A stretch of DNA of 64,000 nt from Burkholderia vietnamiensis LMG 10929 (GCF_000959445.1 NZ_CP009630.1:1-64000), one strand, 5' to 3'. Counted from the first letter of the stretch, positions 48,398 through 59,000 are shown. The notes: generated by a model from the letters alone, not told the origin. Numbers and translations are program-made.

Positions 48398-49966
48398 ATG
48401 ACCGAATCCGTTTCCGTGCCGCGTTCCCGTTCCCGTTCCAGCCGTTCTTCGACTCGTTCGCGTTCGGCCGCGGCCGCCGCTGCCGCGGATATCGCCGCTA
48501 ATGCCTCTGCGCGGCCGGCCAACGCGCCGGCCGGCGATGCGTCAGACTCCAACCGTTCTTCGACTCGTTCGCGCTCGGCCGCGGCTGCTGCGGATAGCGC
48601 CGCCAAGGCATCCGCGCGGCCGGCCAACGCGCCGGCTGGCGATGCGTCGCGGGACGAAGTTACGCTCGACCTGTTCGGCGATCCGGTGCTCGAGCCGGCT
48701 GCGCGTGGGGCGGGCGCTGCGCGTGACGATACGTCGGCGGACGCACGAGCGGCAGCGACCACGGCGGACAGCGAGGACGCCGGGCGGCAGGCGACGCTGG
48801 ACGGGTTTGGTGCCACCAGCGCGATCGGTGCGACCGCGATGCGTGATGGAGACGTTGCCGCGTCGGCGGAATCGGAACCGGGATCGTCGCCTGCGGCGGG
48901 ACATGGCGATACGCGCGACGCGGATGTCGTGCACACGGTCGATCCCCACGCAACGCAGGCAGCCGACATACGGCAACCCGCTGACGTCGGTGCGATTGCG
49001 ATTAGCGAGCCGGCGATCGACGGCGCGCAAGCTCCGGCCGGCGGCGTGCCGGAAACCGCCGCCGAGGCCGTAACGGCTGCGGGGCTTGCGACCGAGACTG
49101 CCAGCGCAGTTGCCGATGCGGCCGCCGCTGAACCGCCCGTGAAATCCGCTAACGATGCGGAACTTGCGGGCACGCCGGACCAACGCGACGAAGCAGAGCG
49201 GACGCGCGGCCAGAGCAGCAGGGCGGGCCGCGCGTCGTCGGGCCGCGCGTCGTCGGGCCGCAAGCGGCGCGCAGCGAGCGGTGCGCGCGAAACGACGGCA
49301 GCGGGCGGCACGCCGGAAGCGCAGGCGTCTGTTGCGACCGCGGAGCCGGTTTCGGCTTCGGTCCCGTCTTCAACGATGCCCGAGTACGTTGCGCCATCCG
49401 CTGAACGGCAGGCGTCGGTCGAGCCAGCCAAACCGGCCGCTCCCGCCGCTGCCGCGATTGCGACGAGCGCCGGAAATGCGCCGCGCACCGCCGCGCCGAC
49501 GCAGCCGGCCGTGCCGCCGGTGGCGTCCGCGGCGTCGTTCGTGACGAAGCCGTCGGCCGATCGCGCGCAACCGGCCGGGCAGAAGTCGTCGGCCTTCGAT
49601 CCCGACGTTCATCTGCGTCCGCTGTCCGAGCGGCTCGCCGCGTTGCAGTCCGACACGGCCGGCATCAAGCAGGTTGCCGATCGCGAGATGCGCCGTGTCA
49701 ACCGGCTGCTGCTGACGCTGGCGGTCGTCGTGTGCGCGGGGCTCGTCGCGCTGGTGTTGCAAACCCGGCAAATCGCGCAGCTGAAACAGGACCTCGATGT
49801 CCGGCAACAGCGAATCGATCGGCTGGCGGCCGATCTGTCGGCGCAGCAGGCGACGTTGATGACCCTCGCGGACCGCCACGAGGCGCTGCTGTCGCAAGTC
49901 GACCGGCTCCAGCGCAATGCGAATCGCGAGGCCGCGGCCGCGAAGCGCGTGCGTCGAACCCGCTAA
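48398..49966 (+). CDS. Ala-rich low-complexity protein with C-terminal membrane anchor and coiled coil
   Basis: A 522-aa unrecognised protein. It begins with a Ser/Arg tract (PRSRSRSSRSSTRSRS). A 37-codon segment is repeated almost exactly (48442-48543 and 48553-48648), each copy ending ARPANAPAGDAS. A long disordered Ala/Thr/Glu-rich region follows, including TLDLFGDPV. Near the end a single hydrophobic helix (LLLTLAVVVCAGLVALVL) is followed by a coiled coil (IAQLKQDLDVRQQRIDRLAA). It may be a membrane-tethered scaffold. Function unknown. Confidence 0.7.
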   Translation: MTESVSVPRSRSRSSRSSTRSRSAAAAAAADIAANASARPANAPAGDASDSNRSSTRSRSAAAAADSAAKASARPANAPAGDASRDEVTLDLFGDPVLEPAARGAGAARDDTSADARAAATTADSEDAGRQATLDGFGATSAIGATAMRDGDVAASAESEPGSSPAAGHGDTRDADVVHTVDPHATQAADIRQPADVGAIAISEPAIDGAQAPAGGVPETAAEAVTAAGLATETASAVADAAAAEPPVKSANDAELAGTPDQRDEAERTRGQSSRAGRASSGRASSGRKRRAASGARETTAAGGTPEAQASVATAEPVSASVPSSTMPEYVAPSAERQASVEPAKPAAPAAAAIATSAGNAPRTAAPTQPAVPPVASAASFVTKPSADRAQPAGQKSSAFDPDVHLRPLSERLAALQSDTAGIKQVADREMRRVNRLLLTLAVVVCAGLVALVLQTRQIAQLKQDLDVRQQRIDRLAADLSAQQATLMTLADRHEALLSQVDRLQRNANREAAAAKRVRRTR

Positions 49967-50075
49967 GCAGTCCGACCCTACCTGCAACGCCACGCCGGGC
50001 AACGATCGCCGTATTACCGCGTCGTGAGACGACTACAGCGGTGCGACGAATTGATGCGTAACGCTGGCGGAGTTC

Positions 50076-50117
50076 AGGGAAAACCCTTAGAATGGAAGCC
50101 GTCTAAGGGAAAACCCT
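50076..50117 (+). promoter_or_regulatory. Two AGGGAAAACCCT sites upstream of DUF3563
   Basis: The 12-bp inverted repeat AGGG-AAAA-CCCT occurs at 50076-50087 and 50106-50117, 30 bp apart, the second 24 bp before the ATG. The same 12-mer precedes the small gene at 60227. The recurrence suggests a shared regulator binding site. Confidence 0.7.
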
Positions 50118-50141
50118 AGCGCACTTTGTCAGGAGTCTCAA

Positions 50142-50297
50142 ATGAGCTTCATTCTCGCCCTGCTGCAAAAGATCGACGACCTGTTCGTCTCCCCGCACCT
50201 CCCGCTCGACACCGATTATTCGTACGCCGCGCGTCACGCCGAAGTCGAGCGTATGCGCCGTGCGAACCTCGCGCCGATCGTCCTGTACCGTCGCTGA
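50142..50297 (+). CDS. DUF3563-like small protein (51 aa)
   Basis: A 51-aa protein too short for many gene finders but well supported. A good ribosome-binding site (AGGAG) lies 8 bases before the ATG. The sequence has the form of the DUF3563 family: MSFILALLQKIDDLFVSPHL, then DTDYSYAARHAEVERMRRAN. Function is unknown. Its TGA stop lies inside the first copy of an 8-bp tandem repeat, so the mRNA 3' end is length-variable. Confidence 0.75.
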   Translation: MSFILALLQKIDDLFVSPHLPLDTDYSYAARHAEVERMRRANLAPIVLYRR

Positions 50298-50340
50298 TTC
50301 GCTGATTCGCTGATTCGCTGATTCGCTGATTCGCTGATTC
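50293..50340. repeat. Octanucleotide tandem repeat (GCTGATTC)6
   Basis: Six perfect copies of GCTGATTC. The first copy contains the TGA stop codon of the DUF3563 gene, so expansion or contraction changes only the untranslated region. Confidence 0.95.
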
Positions 50341-50448
50341 GGCGCGGCGCTCGCCGCACCTGCCTGTCCGTTTTCCGCCGCCGCATCGCGCGCCGGTGCG
50401 ACCGTCCCGCTACACTGGAAGTCCGACTCTCCTCGCGACCTCCGAGCC

Positions 50449-50928
50449 ATGCTGCTGATGCGGCCGATGACGGCCGGCGAATTCCATGCATACCGCACGC
50501 GCGCCGTCGACGGCTACGCGCGCGACCTCGTGTCCTCCGGCCAGAACGCGATCGACGATGCGGCCAGCCGCGCCCGCGCCTGCTTCGATACGCTGCTGCC
50601 CGACGGCCTGCTCACCCCCGGCCAGACGCTCGTCCAACTGATCGACACCGAGACCGGTAATACGGTCGGCGATCTCTGGTACGCGATCGTCGCCGAAGGG
50701 CCGAACCGCACGCTGTTCATCTACGACCTCGACATCGTCCCGTCCCGGCGCCGTCAGCGCTGGGCGACGCGCGCGCTCGATGCGCTCGAGGCCGAGGCGC
50801 GCCGTCATGGCGTCACGGAGATCGGACTGTCGGTGTTCAATCACAACACGGCTGCACGTGCGCTTTATCGGGCGTGCGGCTTCGTACCGATCACGACCAC
50901 ATTGCTCAAGCCGGTCGTTCAGGACTAG
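50449..50928 (+). CDS. GNAT-family N-acetyltransferase
   Basis: A 159-aa GNAT enzyme. The acetyl-CoA binding loop reads IVPSRRRQRWATRALDALEA (motif A, Arg/Gly-rich variant with Q/RxxGxG-like RRRQRWA), followed by GLSVFNHNTAARALYRACGF (motif B), with FNHNTAARALY strongly conserved in this family. The acceptor substrate is unknown. An in-frame Met three codons on is an alternative start. Confidence 0.85.
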   Translation: MLLMRPMTAGEFHAYRTRAVDGYARDLVSSGQNAIDDAASRARACFDTLLPDGLLTPGQTLVQLIDTETGNTVGDLWYAIVAEGPNRTLFIYDLDIVPSRRRQRWATRALDALEAEARRHGVTEIGLSVFNHNTAARALYRACGFVPITTTLLKPVVQD

Positions 50929-51077
50929 CGGCGGGGATTCCCACGCCGACGGCTCGGCGTTCGCATTCCATTCCATTCCGGAAGGAAGAGTGATGCATCG
51001 GCCATGCGTTCGAGAAATCGTGGCCGCAACGAAAGACGCCCCGGAATGCCACGTCCCACGGACGGTTCAATACTGAT

Positions 51078-51314
51078 ATGCGAAAACGCCCGTTGCGCAT
51101 CTCGATCGGTATGGCGCTGCTGATTGCCATCCTGCTGACTTGTGCGTTCAACGCAATCAGTCTCAATGCGGCGCACGGCGACGGTCCGCCGTACTACGCG
51201 CGCAGCACCAACATGGACAAGTGGACGAACCCGCTTCCGTTGCCGGGTATGGTCGACGGCGCGATGTTGGTCGCGATGGCCGCGTTTCGTTCGTGGCTTC
51301 GTCGAAGCCGTTGA
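51078..51314 (+). CDS. Small membrane protein (78 aa), hypothetical
   Basis: A short protein with one strong hydrophobic segment near its N-terminus (ISIGMALLIAILLTCAFNAI), either a signal anchor or a signal peptide, then a polar tail. The ribosome-binding site is weak. It is retained because codon-use pattern and hydrophobicity fit a real small membrane protein; no family is recognised. Confidence 0.45.
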   Translation: MRKRPLRISIGMALLIAILLTCAFNAISLNAAHGDGPPYYARSTNMDKWTNPLPLPGMVDGAMLVAMAAFRSWLRRSR

Positions 51315-51370
51315 ACCCTGCGCGGTGCGAAGCGGGCGGATGATGGCCCCCGTGTTCGCCCCGCGCCACA

Positions 51371-54160
51371 TCACCGCGCCTTGCCTTTCCATCTCCTCAA
51401 CAGCAACGCGTTGGTCACGACGCTGACGCTCGAAAACGCCATCGCCGCGCCCGCGATCACCGGATTCAGCCAACCGAGCGCCGCCAGCGGCACGCCGATG
51501 AGGTTGTACACGAACGCCCAGAACAGGTTCTGCTGGATCTTCCGGTAGGTGCGCTTCGAGATGTCGATCGCGTCGGCGACGAGCGTCGGATCGCCGCGCA
51601 TCAGCGTGATGCCGGCCGTATGCATCGCGACGTCGGTGCCGGTCGCCATCGCGATGCCGACGTCGGCCGCGGCGAGCGCCGGCGCGTCGTTGATCCCGTC
51701 GCCGACCATCGCCACCACGCCGCCATGCGTGCGCTTCAGCTCGGCGACCACGCGCGCCTTGTCGTCGGGCAGCACCTGCGCATGCACTTCATCGATCCCG
51801 AGCGCCGCCGCGACGGCCGCCGCGCTGCCGCGGTTGTCGCCCGTCACCAGCACGCTCGCGACGCCGCGCGCCGACAGCGCCGCGATCGCGTCGCGCGCGC
51901 CCGGCTTCACCGTGTCGCCGAAGGCGATCAGCGCGAGCAGCGCGCGCGGCGCGTCGGCGCGCATCAGCCACGAAATCGTGTTGCCCGCGCGTTCGAGCTC
52001 GGCCGCGCGCGCCCCGAGTTCGGGCGGAACCGCGATGCCCAGCTCGTCGCGCCAGCGGCTGCTGCCGAGCGCGACCAGCCGGCCGTTCACACGCGCTTCG
52101 ACACCGCGTCCGGCGACCGCCCGCGCGTCGGTTGCCGCCGCAGCATCGGCCGCCACGGCTGCGCCGCCGCGCGCGGCGACGTCCGCGTCGTACGCGGCGA
52201 CCACCGCGCGCGCGAGCGGATGATTGCTGTGGCGCTGCACGGCTGCTGCCACAGCAAGCGCTTGCTCACGCGGGATGTCGACGGCGTCGAAGGCCGTCAC
52301 GGACGGCTTGCCTTCGGTCAACGTGCCGGTCTTGTCGAACGCGATGACGGTCGCGCGCTGGGCGAGCTCGAGCGCCTGCGCGTCCTTGATCAGCACGCCG
52401 CGGCGCGCCGCGACGCCGGTGCCGGCCATGATCGCGGCGGGCGTCGCGAGACCGAGCGCGCACGGGCATGCGATGACGAGCACCGCGACGGCGTTCAGGA
52501 TCGCCGTTTCGGCGCCGGCGCCGGCGATCAGCCAGCCGATCAGCGTCAGCACGGCGATGCCGAGAATCGACGGCACGAACACTTCGCTGACGCGGTCGAC
52601 GAGCCGCTGGATCGGCGCCTTCTCGGCCTGCGCGGATTCGACGAGGCGGATGATGCGCGCGAGCGTCGTCTCCGCGCCGATCGCGGTGGTGGCGACGACG
52701 AGCGCGCCTTCGCCGTTGATCGAGCCGGCCGTGACGGGATCGCCGTCGTCCTTCGGCACCGGCAGGCTTTCGCCGGTGATCAGCGATTCGTCGACGTGCG
52801 AGCGGCCCGACACGATGCGCCCGTCGACCGGCACGCGCTCGCCCGGACGGATCGCCACGGTCGTGCCGACGCGCACCTGCGCGAGCGGCACGTCGCGCTC
52901 GACGCCGTGCTCGACGATGCGCGCGCGATCGGGGCGCAGCGCGTTCAGCGCGCGGATCGCGTCGGTGGTCTGGCGCTTCGCACGGGCTTCGAGCCATTTG
53001 CCGAACCGCACCAGCGTGACGATCACGGCCGATGCCTCGAAATACAGGTGGCCCGGATGCGCGGGCTCGCGCAGCAGCATCCACAGGCTCAGGCCGAAGG
53101 CGGCCGACGTGCCGAGCGCGACGAGCAGGTCCATGTTGCCGGTGCGCGCCTTTACCGCGTGCCACGCGGCCCGATAGAAGCGCGCGCCGAAACCGAACTG
53201 GACGATCGACGCGAGCACCAGCTGCAGCCAGCCGGGCAGCATCGCGTCGATGCCGAGCGGCGCGACGAGCATCGGCACGATGAGCGGTGTGCTCAGCACG
53301 GCCGCGCCGATCACGAGATTGCGTTCGCGGATCGCGTCGCGGCGCTTGCGCGCGTCGGTGGTCTGCGCTGGGTCGGCCGCGGCGGGACCGGCTGCCGCGG
53401 CCTGCGCCTCGGCGGCGAGCGACGCCTGATAACCGGCCGACGTGACCGCCGCGATCAGCGCGGCGGCGTCGAGCGTGCCGGCCGCCTGCACCGACGCGCG
53501 CTCGGTCGCGAGATTGACCGACGCGCGCGCGACGCCCGGCACCGCGGCCAGCGCCTTCTCGACGCGGCCCGCGCAGGACGCGCAGGTCATGCCGCCGATG
53601 TCCAGCTCGAAACTGGCCGGTCCGGCGCGGTCGGCCGTGGGTGTGGCGGCGACCGGTGTCGCGCCGTAACCGGCCTGCCGGACCGCGTCGACGAGCCGCG
53701 ACGCGGACACGTCCGGTGCGGTGTCGACGCTCGCACGTTCGGTGGCCAGATTGACGGATGCCCGTGTGACGCCCGGCACCTTGGCGAGCGCCTTCTCGAC
53801 GCGGCCGGCGCATGATGCGCAGGTCATTCCGTCGATGTCGAGCTCGATGTTGGCCGGTGCCGGTGCCGGTGCCGGTGCCGGAGCCGGAGCTGGGACGGGC
53901 TGCGCGCTGGCGGCTGGCTTTGCCGCAACCGGTGTCGCGCCGTAACCGGCCTGCCGGACCGCGTCGACGAGCCGCGACGCGGAAACGTCCGGCGCGGCGT
54001 CGACGCTCGCACGTTCGGTGGCCAGATTGACGGATGCCCGTGCGACGCCCGGCACCTTGGCGAGCGCCTTCTCGACGCGGCCGGCGCACGATGCGCGGGT
54101 CATTCCGTCGATGTCGAGTTCGATCGTGTGCGTTGCCGTGGACGCGAGTGATTCAGTCAT
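51371..54160 (-). CDS. copA: Cu(+)-exporting P-type ATPase with three HMA domains
   Basis: A 929-aa inner-membrane P1B-type ATPase exporting cuprous ions. Three N-terminal heavy-metal domains are present; HMA2 (C114, C117) and HMA3 (C193, C196) have GMTCASC, but HMA1 reads GMTRASC, so its first metal ligand is arginine 22. A Pro-Ala repeat linker (about 89-103) joins HMA1 and HMA2. The membrane CPC motif is at 565-567, DKTGT at 609-613, a conserved SNHPLA and [10 protein letters not shown] follow. A CueR-type promoter lies 43 bp upstream. HMA1 and HMA2 differ at only about four of 70 residues. Confidence 0.95.
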   Translation of the reverse strand: MTESLASTATHTIELDIDGMTRASCAGRVEKALAKVPGVARASVNLATERASVDAAPDVSASRLVDAVRQAGYGATPVAAKPAASAQPVPAPAPAPAPAPAPANIELDIDGMTCASCAGRVEKALAKVPGVTRASVNLATERASVDTAPDVSASRLVDAVRQAGYGATPVAATPTADRAGPASFELDIGGMTCASCAGRVEKALAAVPGVARASVNLATERASVQAAGTLDAAALIAAVTSAGYQASLAAEAQAAAAGPAAADPAQTTDARKRRDAIRERNLVIGAAVLSTPLIVPMLVAPLGIDAMLPGWLQLVLASIVQFGFGARFYRAAWHAVKARTGNMDLLVALGTSAAFGLSLWMLLREPAHPGHLYFEASAVIVTLVRFGKWLEARAKRQTTDAIRALNALRPDRARIVEHGVERDVPLAQVRVGTTVAIRPGERVPVDGRIVSGRSHVDESLITGESLPVPKDDGDPVTAGSINGEGALVVATTAIGAETTLARIIRLVESAQAEKAPIQRLVDRVSEVFVPSILGIAVLTLIGWLIAGAGAETAILNAVAVLVIACPCALGLATPAAIMAGTGVAARRGVLIKDAQALELAQRATVIAFDKTGTLTEGKPSVTAFDAVDIPREQALAVAAAVQRHSNHPLARAVVAAYDADVAARGGAAVAADAAAATDARAVAGRGVEARVNGRLVALGSSRWRDELGIAVPPELGARAAELERAGNTISWLMRADAPRALLALIAFGDTVKPGARDAIAALSARGVASVLVTGDNRGSAAAVAAALGIDEVHAQVLPDDKARVVAELKRTHGGVVAMVGDGINDAPALAAADVGIAMATGTDVAMHTAGITLMRGDPTLVADAIDISKRTYRKIQQNLFWAFVYNLIGVPLAALGWLNPVIAGAAMAFSSVSVVTNALLLRRWKGKAR

Positions 54161-54474
54161 GTCGGATTCCCCAAAGGCACGGTTCGTGCCGCGAATGACA
54201 TCAGTATCGACATTCCCATGATGGGAAGGTCAAGCGGCGATGTCGATCCGGAGCGAGATATCAAAATAATGGTTCGCGATCGACCCTCGGCCCCGCAATG
54301 ACCCTAGCCTGCTATTCGGCATATTGGGGGATGCCCTTAGGCGCTATGATACCGGCCTGACATCAGCGCCCGCCGCGACGAGACGGCAATCAGGGCCGCT
54401 GAAGTGCCTTGCTTGCGCCGAGCATGCGTCGAACAAGGCGTTGACTGACAAAAAAGATATTCGGCCAGTGATCA
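54161..54474. other. Divergent gap between copA and the DUF1254 lipoprotein
   Basis: 314 bp. The copA-proximal part holds the CueR-type promoter. The rest is a mixture of AT-rich and GC-rich sequence; a TATGAT hexamer at 54345-54350 could be a -10 for the rightward gene, with only a poorly spaced TTGGGG upstream. Confidence 0.4.
54203..54233 (-). promoter_or_regulatory. CueR-type copper-responsive promoter of copA
   Basis: On the minus strand TTGACC (54228-54233) and GATACT (54203-54208) are separated by 19 bp, the over-long spacer typical of MerR-family promoters. The spacer holds the perfect dyad TTCCCAT-G-ATGGGAA, matching CueR sites (ACCTTCC...GGAAGGT form). It faces copA. No cueR gene is in the window. 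Confidence 0.85.
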
Positions 54475-55914
54475 ATGATTGAAAATCGACGAGAAACCGT
54501 TTCTCTGCGACGCGCCGCCGCCGCGTCGCTCGCCATCGCGGCGCTGTTGGCGGGATGCGCGTCGCAACCCGATGCGATCCAGCGCAAAACCGGCTGGATG
54601 CGCGCCGAAGTCGCCGACTCCTATATATATGCGTATCCGCTCGTGCTGATGGACGTCGCGAAGGAAGCCGCGACCGGCGGGGACGGCGCGCAGCCGGGCC
54701 AGGCGCCGCTCAACACGCTGCGCCACGCGCAGGCGCTGCCGCCGGTCGGCGCGCTGAATCCGCCGCTGCCGGGCGTCGATACGCTCGACTCGACCGGCTG
54801 GCTCGACGTCGGCGCCGAGCCGGTGATCGTCACGCTGCCCGACACGCGCGGCCGCTACTGGGACGCGCGAGCACTCGACATGTGGACGAACGTGCTGTGG
54901 TCGTCGTCGAGCGTGGCCTTGCACGGTGCGCGCGGCGCCATGCGCTCGCAAACGATCGCCTTCGTCGCGAAAGACTGGCAGGGCACGCTGCCGAAGGGCG
55001 CGGTGCGCGTCGACGTGCCGTCGGCCAACGCATGGCTCGAAGTGCGGCTGCAGACGAGCGGCGGCCGCGACCTGACGAACGTGAGGAAATTGCAGCGGGC
55101 GATCCGCGTGGTGCCGCTGTCGGTGTATACGGGCGCCGCGCGCGGCGCGTCGGTGGCCGTCCATGCGGGCAGCGCGCCGTCGGAAGCCGCGAGCGGCGGC
55201 ACGCCGGCCGAACAGGTCGCGGCGCTCGATCCGAAGGCGTTCTTCACGCGCTTCGCCCAGGCGCTGCAGGACAACCCGCCGCCCGCCGACGACGCGCACG
55301 CGCAGGAACTGCTCAGCGACATCGGCGTGTCGGCCGGCTACCCGGTGCAGTGGACGGGCGACCGCCTGAGCGCGGCGACGGCCGGCGTCGCCGAAGCGCG
55401 CGCTCGCCTCGCGACGCCGCCGTCGAACCTGCTGGGCGCGAACGGCTGGAGCTGGATCGGCGACACGGCCGGCAAGTACGGGCAGGACTACGCGCTGCGC
55501 GCGTACGCGGCCTACACGCAGTTCGGCACCGCGACGCGCGACGACGAAACGCTCGCGCTCGTGCGCGTCGACAGCGACGGCCAGCCGCTGAACGGCGCGA
55601 ACCGCTACATGCTGCATTTCGCGCCGGGCGCGGTGCCGCCGGTGCGCGGCTTCTGGACGCTCACGCCGTATGCGACCAACGGCGCGCTGCCCGACGTCGG
55701 TGCGGCACGCCGCTCGCTCGGCGATCGCGAGCGGCTGCGCCGCAACCGCGACGGCTCGATCGACGTGGTCGTGTCGGCGACGCCGGGCGGCGCGCGCGGG
55801 GCCAACTGGCTGCCGGCGCCGCGCACCGATTTCGCGCTCGCGCTGCGCCTGTACGCGCCGAAGCCGCAAGCGACCGACGGCTCCTGGTTGCCGCCCGCCG
55901 TCGTCCGGAAATGA
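54475..55914 (+). CDS. DUF1254/DUF1214 lipoprotein
   Basis: A 479-aa exported protein. The signal peptide ends in a lipobox (IAALLAGCAS, Cys at about 27). The N-terminal DUF1254 domain has IYAYPLVLMDVAKEA and PNTL-like NTLRHAQALPP; the C-terminal DUF1214 domain has NRYMLHFAPGAVPPVRGFWTLT. These domains occur together in predicted periplasmic proteins of unknown function. It is followed by a perfect hairpin. Confidence 0.88.
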   Translation: MIENRRETVSLRRAAAASLAIAALLAGCASQPDAIQRKTGWMRAEVADSYIYAYPLVLMDVAKEAATGGDGAQPGQAPLNTLRHAQALPPVGALNPPLPGVDTLDSTGWLDVGAEPVIVTLPDTRGRYWDARALDMWTNVLWSSSSVALHGARGAMRSQTIAFVAKDWQGTLPKGAVRVDVPSANAWLEVRLQTSGGRDLTNVRKLQRAIRVVPLSVYTGAARGASVAVHAGSAPSEAASGGTPAEQVAALDPKAFFTRFAQALQDNPPPADDAHAQELLSDIGVSAGYPVQWTGDRLSAATAGVAEARARLATPPSNLLGANGWSWIGDTAGKYGQDYALRAYAAYTQFGTATRDDETLALVRVDSDGQPLNGANRYMLHFAPGAVPPVRGFWTLTPYATNGALPDVGAARRSLGDRERLRRNRDGSIDVVVSATPGGARGANWLPAPRTDFALALRLYAPKPQATDGSWLPPAVVRK

Positions 55915-56010
55915 ACGGGCACGCGCCGCCGCTGTCCGATGCGCGGGCGTGGCGGCCGCACCCCAACGACGCTCCGTCACCACCTCGGCCTATACTTTCG
56001 GGATAGCTTG

Positions 56011-56042
56011 CAAGGCCGCGCCGGAAAACCGGCGCGGCCTTG
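56011..56042 (+). terminator. Perfect 14-bp hairpin between DUF1254 and DUF748 genes
   Basis: CAAGGCCGCGCCGG (56011-56024) and CCGGCGCGGCCTTG (56029-56042) are exact complements around an AAAA loop. No U-tract follows. It could end the DUF1254 transcript or attenuate the next gene, whose ATG is 24 bp downstream. Confidence 0.6.
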
Positions 56043-56066
56043 CTCGTGTTCCCGAGGCATTCAAGC

Positions 56067-59000
56067 ATGGCAAGCGCAGACAAGAAAACCGTAACCTCGA
56101 CCCTCCATGCCCTCGGCGGCATTGCACGCTCGCGTCGGACCCGGCGCATCGGCATCGGCGTGCTGATCTTCGTCATCGTGTTCGGGCTGCTGGGTTTCTT
56201 CGCCGCGCCGCCGCTGATTCGCCATCTCGCCGAACAGCAACTGAGCAAGCAACTCGACCGGCCGTCGACGATTCGGCGCATCGCGCTGAACCCGTACACG
56301 CTGAACCTCGAAGCCGATGGCGTGCATATCGGCGAGCGCGGCGGCCGCGGCGACTTCATCGACATCGGCAAGCTGGTGGTGCGGCCGTCGTGGACGTCGC
56401 TGCTGCGCGGCGCGCCGATCGTCAACGAACTGCGCGTCGACTCGCCGCGCTTTCACATCGTCCGCTACGACGCGCAGCGCCTGAACTTCACCGACCTGAT
56501 CGAGAAGTTCTCGACGCCGTCGCAGCCGGCCAGCAAGCCGACGCTGTTCTCGGTGTCGAACATCCAGGTCAACGACGGCCGCATCGATTTCGACGACCGC
56601 CTGCTGAACGAGCGGCACGTGGTCGACAACTGGACGCTCGGCATCCCGTTCATCGCGACGCTGCCGTCGAAGACCGACATCTTCGTGCAGCCGAAGCTGC
56701 GCGCGCGGTTCGACGGCAGCCCGATCGCGATCGACGGCCGCACGAAGCCGTTCGCGCAGTCGCGCGAATCCGAAGTCACGCTGACGTTCGACCGGCTCGA
56801 CGTGCCGAAGCTGATTTCGTATGCGCCGACGAAGCTGCCGGTCGTCGTCACGAGCGGCCTGCTGAGCAGCAATCTGACGCTGAAGTTCGTGATGAGCGGC
56901 GACACGCCGTCGCTGCGCGTCGCGGGCACCGTCGATCTGAACGACGCGAAGGTGACCGGCCTCGCGTCCGAGCCGCTGTTCGCCGCGCGCGGCGTGCACG
57001 TCGCGGCCGCGGGCCTCGAGCCGCTGCGCAACGTGCTGCATTTCGACGAGATCCGCATCGACCAGCCGGTCGTCGATCTGTCGCGCGACCGGCAGGGCGT
57101 GCTGAACGTCGAGAAGCTCGGCGGCCAGCCGGCCGCCGTGGCGAAGCCGGCAGCGGACAAGACCGCAGCAGAAAAGCCCGCAGCCTCGGGCGCGGCCGCA
57201 TCGGGTGCCGCGAGCGTCGCCACGGCGAGCGTGGCCGCCGCGAACGTCACCGCCGCCAGCACGCCGACCGCCCCCAACGCCGACACCACCGCGAAGCAAG
57301 CGCCGCCGCTCGACCTGACGATCCGCCATTTCGCGATCGACGGCGGCACGCTCAACTTCGACGACCGCGCGCCAGCGACCCCGGCCGCGATCTCGCTGAC
57401 GAAGCTCGCCGCGACGCTCGACGGCTTCACGCTGCAGGGCAAGACGCCGGCGAAATACACGCTGTCGACGTCGCTGTCGCGCGGCGGCGACCTGAAGGCC
57501 GAAGGCGCGGTGAGCGTCGCGGCGAAGCAGGCCGACACGAAGCTGAGCGTCGCTGCGCTCGCGCTGCCGGCGCTGCAGCCGTACCTCGCCGATGCGACCC
57601 GCGCGCGCGTGCTCGACGGCACGCTGGGCGCGAACCTCAACGCGAAGGCTGACTGGGGCAAGACGCCGCTCGACGCGCAGGTCGTCGACAGCACGGTCAG
57701 CCTGACAGCGCTGAAGCTCGCGACGCCCGATGCGAAGGCGCCCGCGATCGCGCTCGGCGACGCCAGCGCGAAGATCGCGAAGATCGACGTCGGCGCGCGC
57801 ACGGCCGACATCACGAGCGTCGACACGACGGGCCTCGCGCTCGACGTGCAGCGTCTGAAGGACGGCAGCATCGACCTCGCGGCGCTCGGCGAGCCGGCCC
57901 GGCCGGCGGCGCCTGTGCCGGCGCGCACGGTCGCGCGCAAGGCCGCCGCGAGCGCGCCGGCGTGGCATTACCGGATCGACGCGCTGAACGTGAAGGACGC
58001 GTCCGCGAACTTCACGGACCTGACGACGCCGCGCCCGGTGAAGCTCGCGATCAAGCCGCTCGAGCTGTCGGTGCAGCAGATCAGCGACGACCTGACGAAG
58101 CCGCTGCCGGTGCGCCTGAAGGCGACGCTGAACCGCAAGGGCTCGCTCGCCGCGTCGGGCGACGTCACCGCGATGCCGCTGAAAGTCGGCCTGAAGATCG
58201 ACGGCAACCGGCTCGACGCAGCCGCGTTCGAGCCGTACTTCGGCAGCGCGCTGAACGCGACCATCGCGAGCGCGCTGCTCAATGCGCAGGGCAACCTGAC
58301 GTTCGCGCAAGTGAAGGGCGCGCCGCGCGCGACCTACCACGGCGACGCCGCGCTGGTCGACGTGCGGATGCTCGACAAGGCGACGTCCGACCCGTTCGCC
58401 GGCTGGCGCTCGCTCGCGCTGTCGAGCCTGAAAGTGAACTACGACGAGAAGGGCACCGACGTCGACGCCGCGCGTGTGACGTTCTCGAACTTCTATGGCC
58501 GCGTGCTGCTCGACGCGCAGGGGCGGCTGAACCTGAAGGACGTCGTCGCGAAGGAAACCGGCCCCGCGCAGTCGCTCACGCGCGACGCGAGCAAGAGCGA
58601 ACCGGTGCCGCTGTCGCCCGGCGTGACGCCGCCGGCCGCCGCGCAGGCGGCGTCGGCCGCGGCCGCGCGGCAGGCGTCGGCGCCGTCCGCCGCAGCGGCG
58701 ACGGTGATCGTGAAGGCCGCGCCGCCGCCGCAGAATCCGGTGCGCATGCATTTCGGCGAGCTGGTGCTGCAAAACGGCCGCGTGACCTACACCGACAACT
58801 TCATCAAGCCGAACTACACGGCGAACCTCGTCGCGATCAAGGGCACGGTCGGCGCGTTCGGCACGGATTCGACGACGTCGGCTCCGGTCGACGTCGCCGC
58901 GAACCTGGCCGGCAACGGGCCGATCTCGATCAGGGGCTCGGTGAACCCGCTGATCGACAAGCCGGCGCTGGACCTCACCGCCACCGCGCACGGCGTCGAG

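Noticed and set aside
45238..49488. A 1416-codon open frame on the minus strand
   Set aside because: It covers the chemoreceptor, epimerase, MgtC and low-complexity genes in other frames and has no recognisable domain.
50103..50498. Minus-strand frame through the GCTGATTC repeat with an ISESANQR peptide repeat
   Set aside because: It overlaps the well-supported DUF3563 gene and is only a translation of the tandem repeat, with no start signal.
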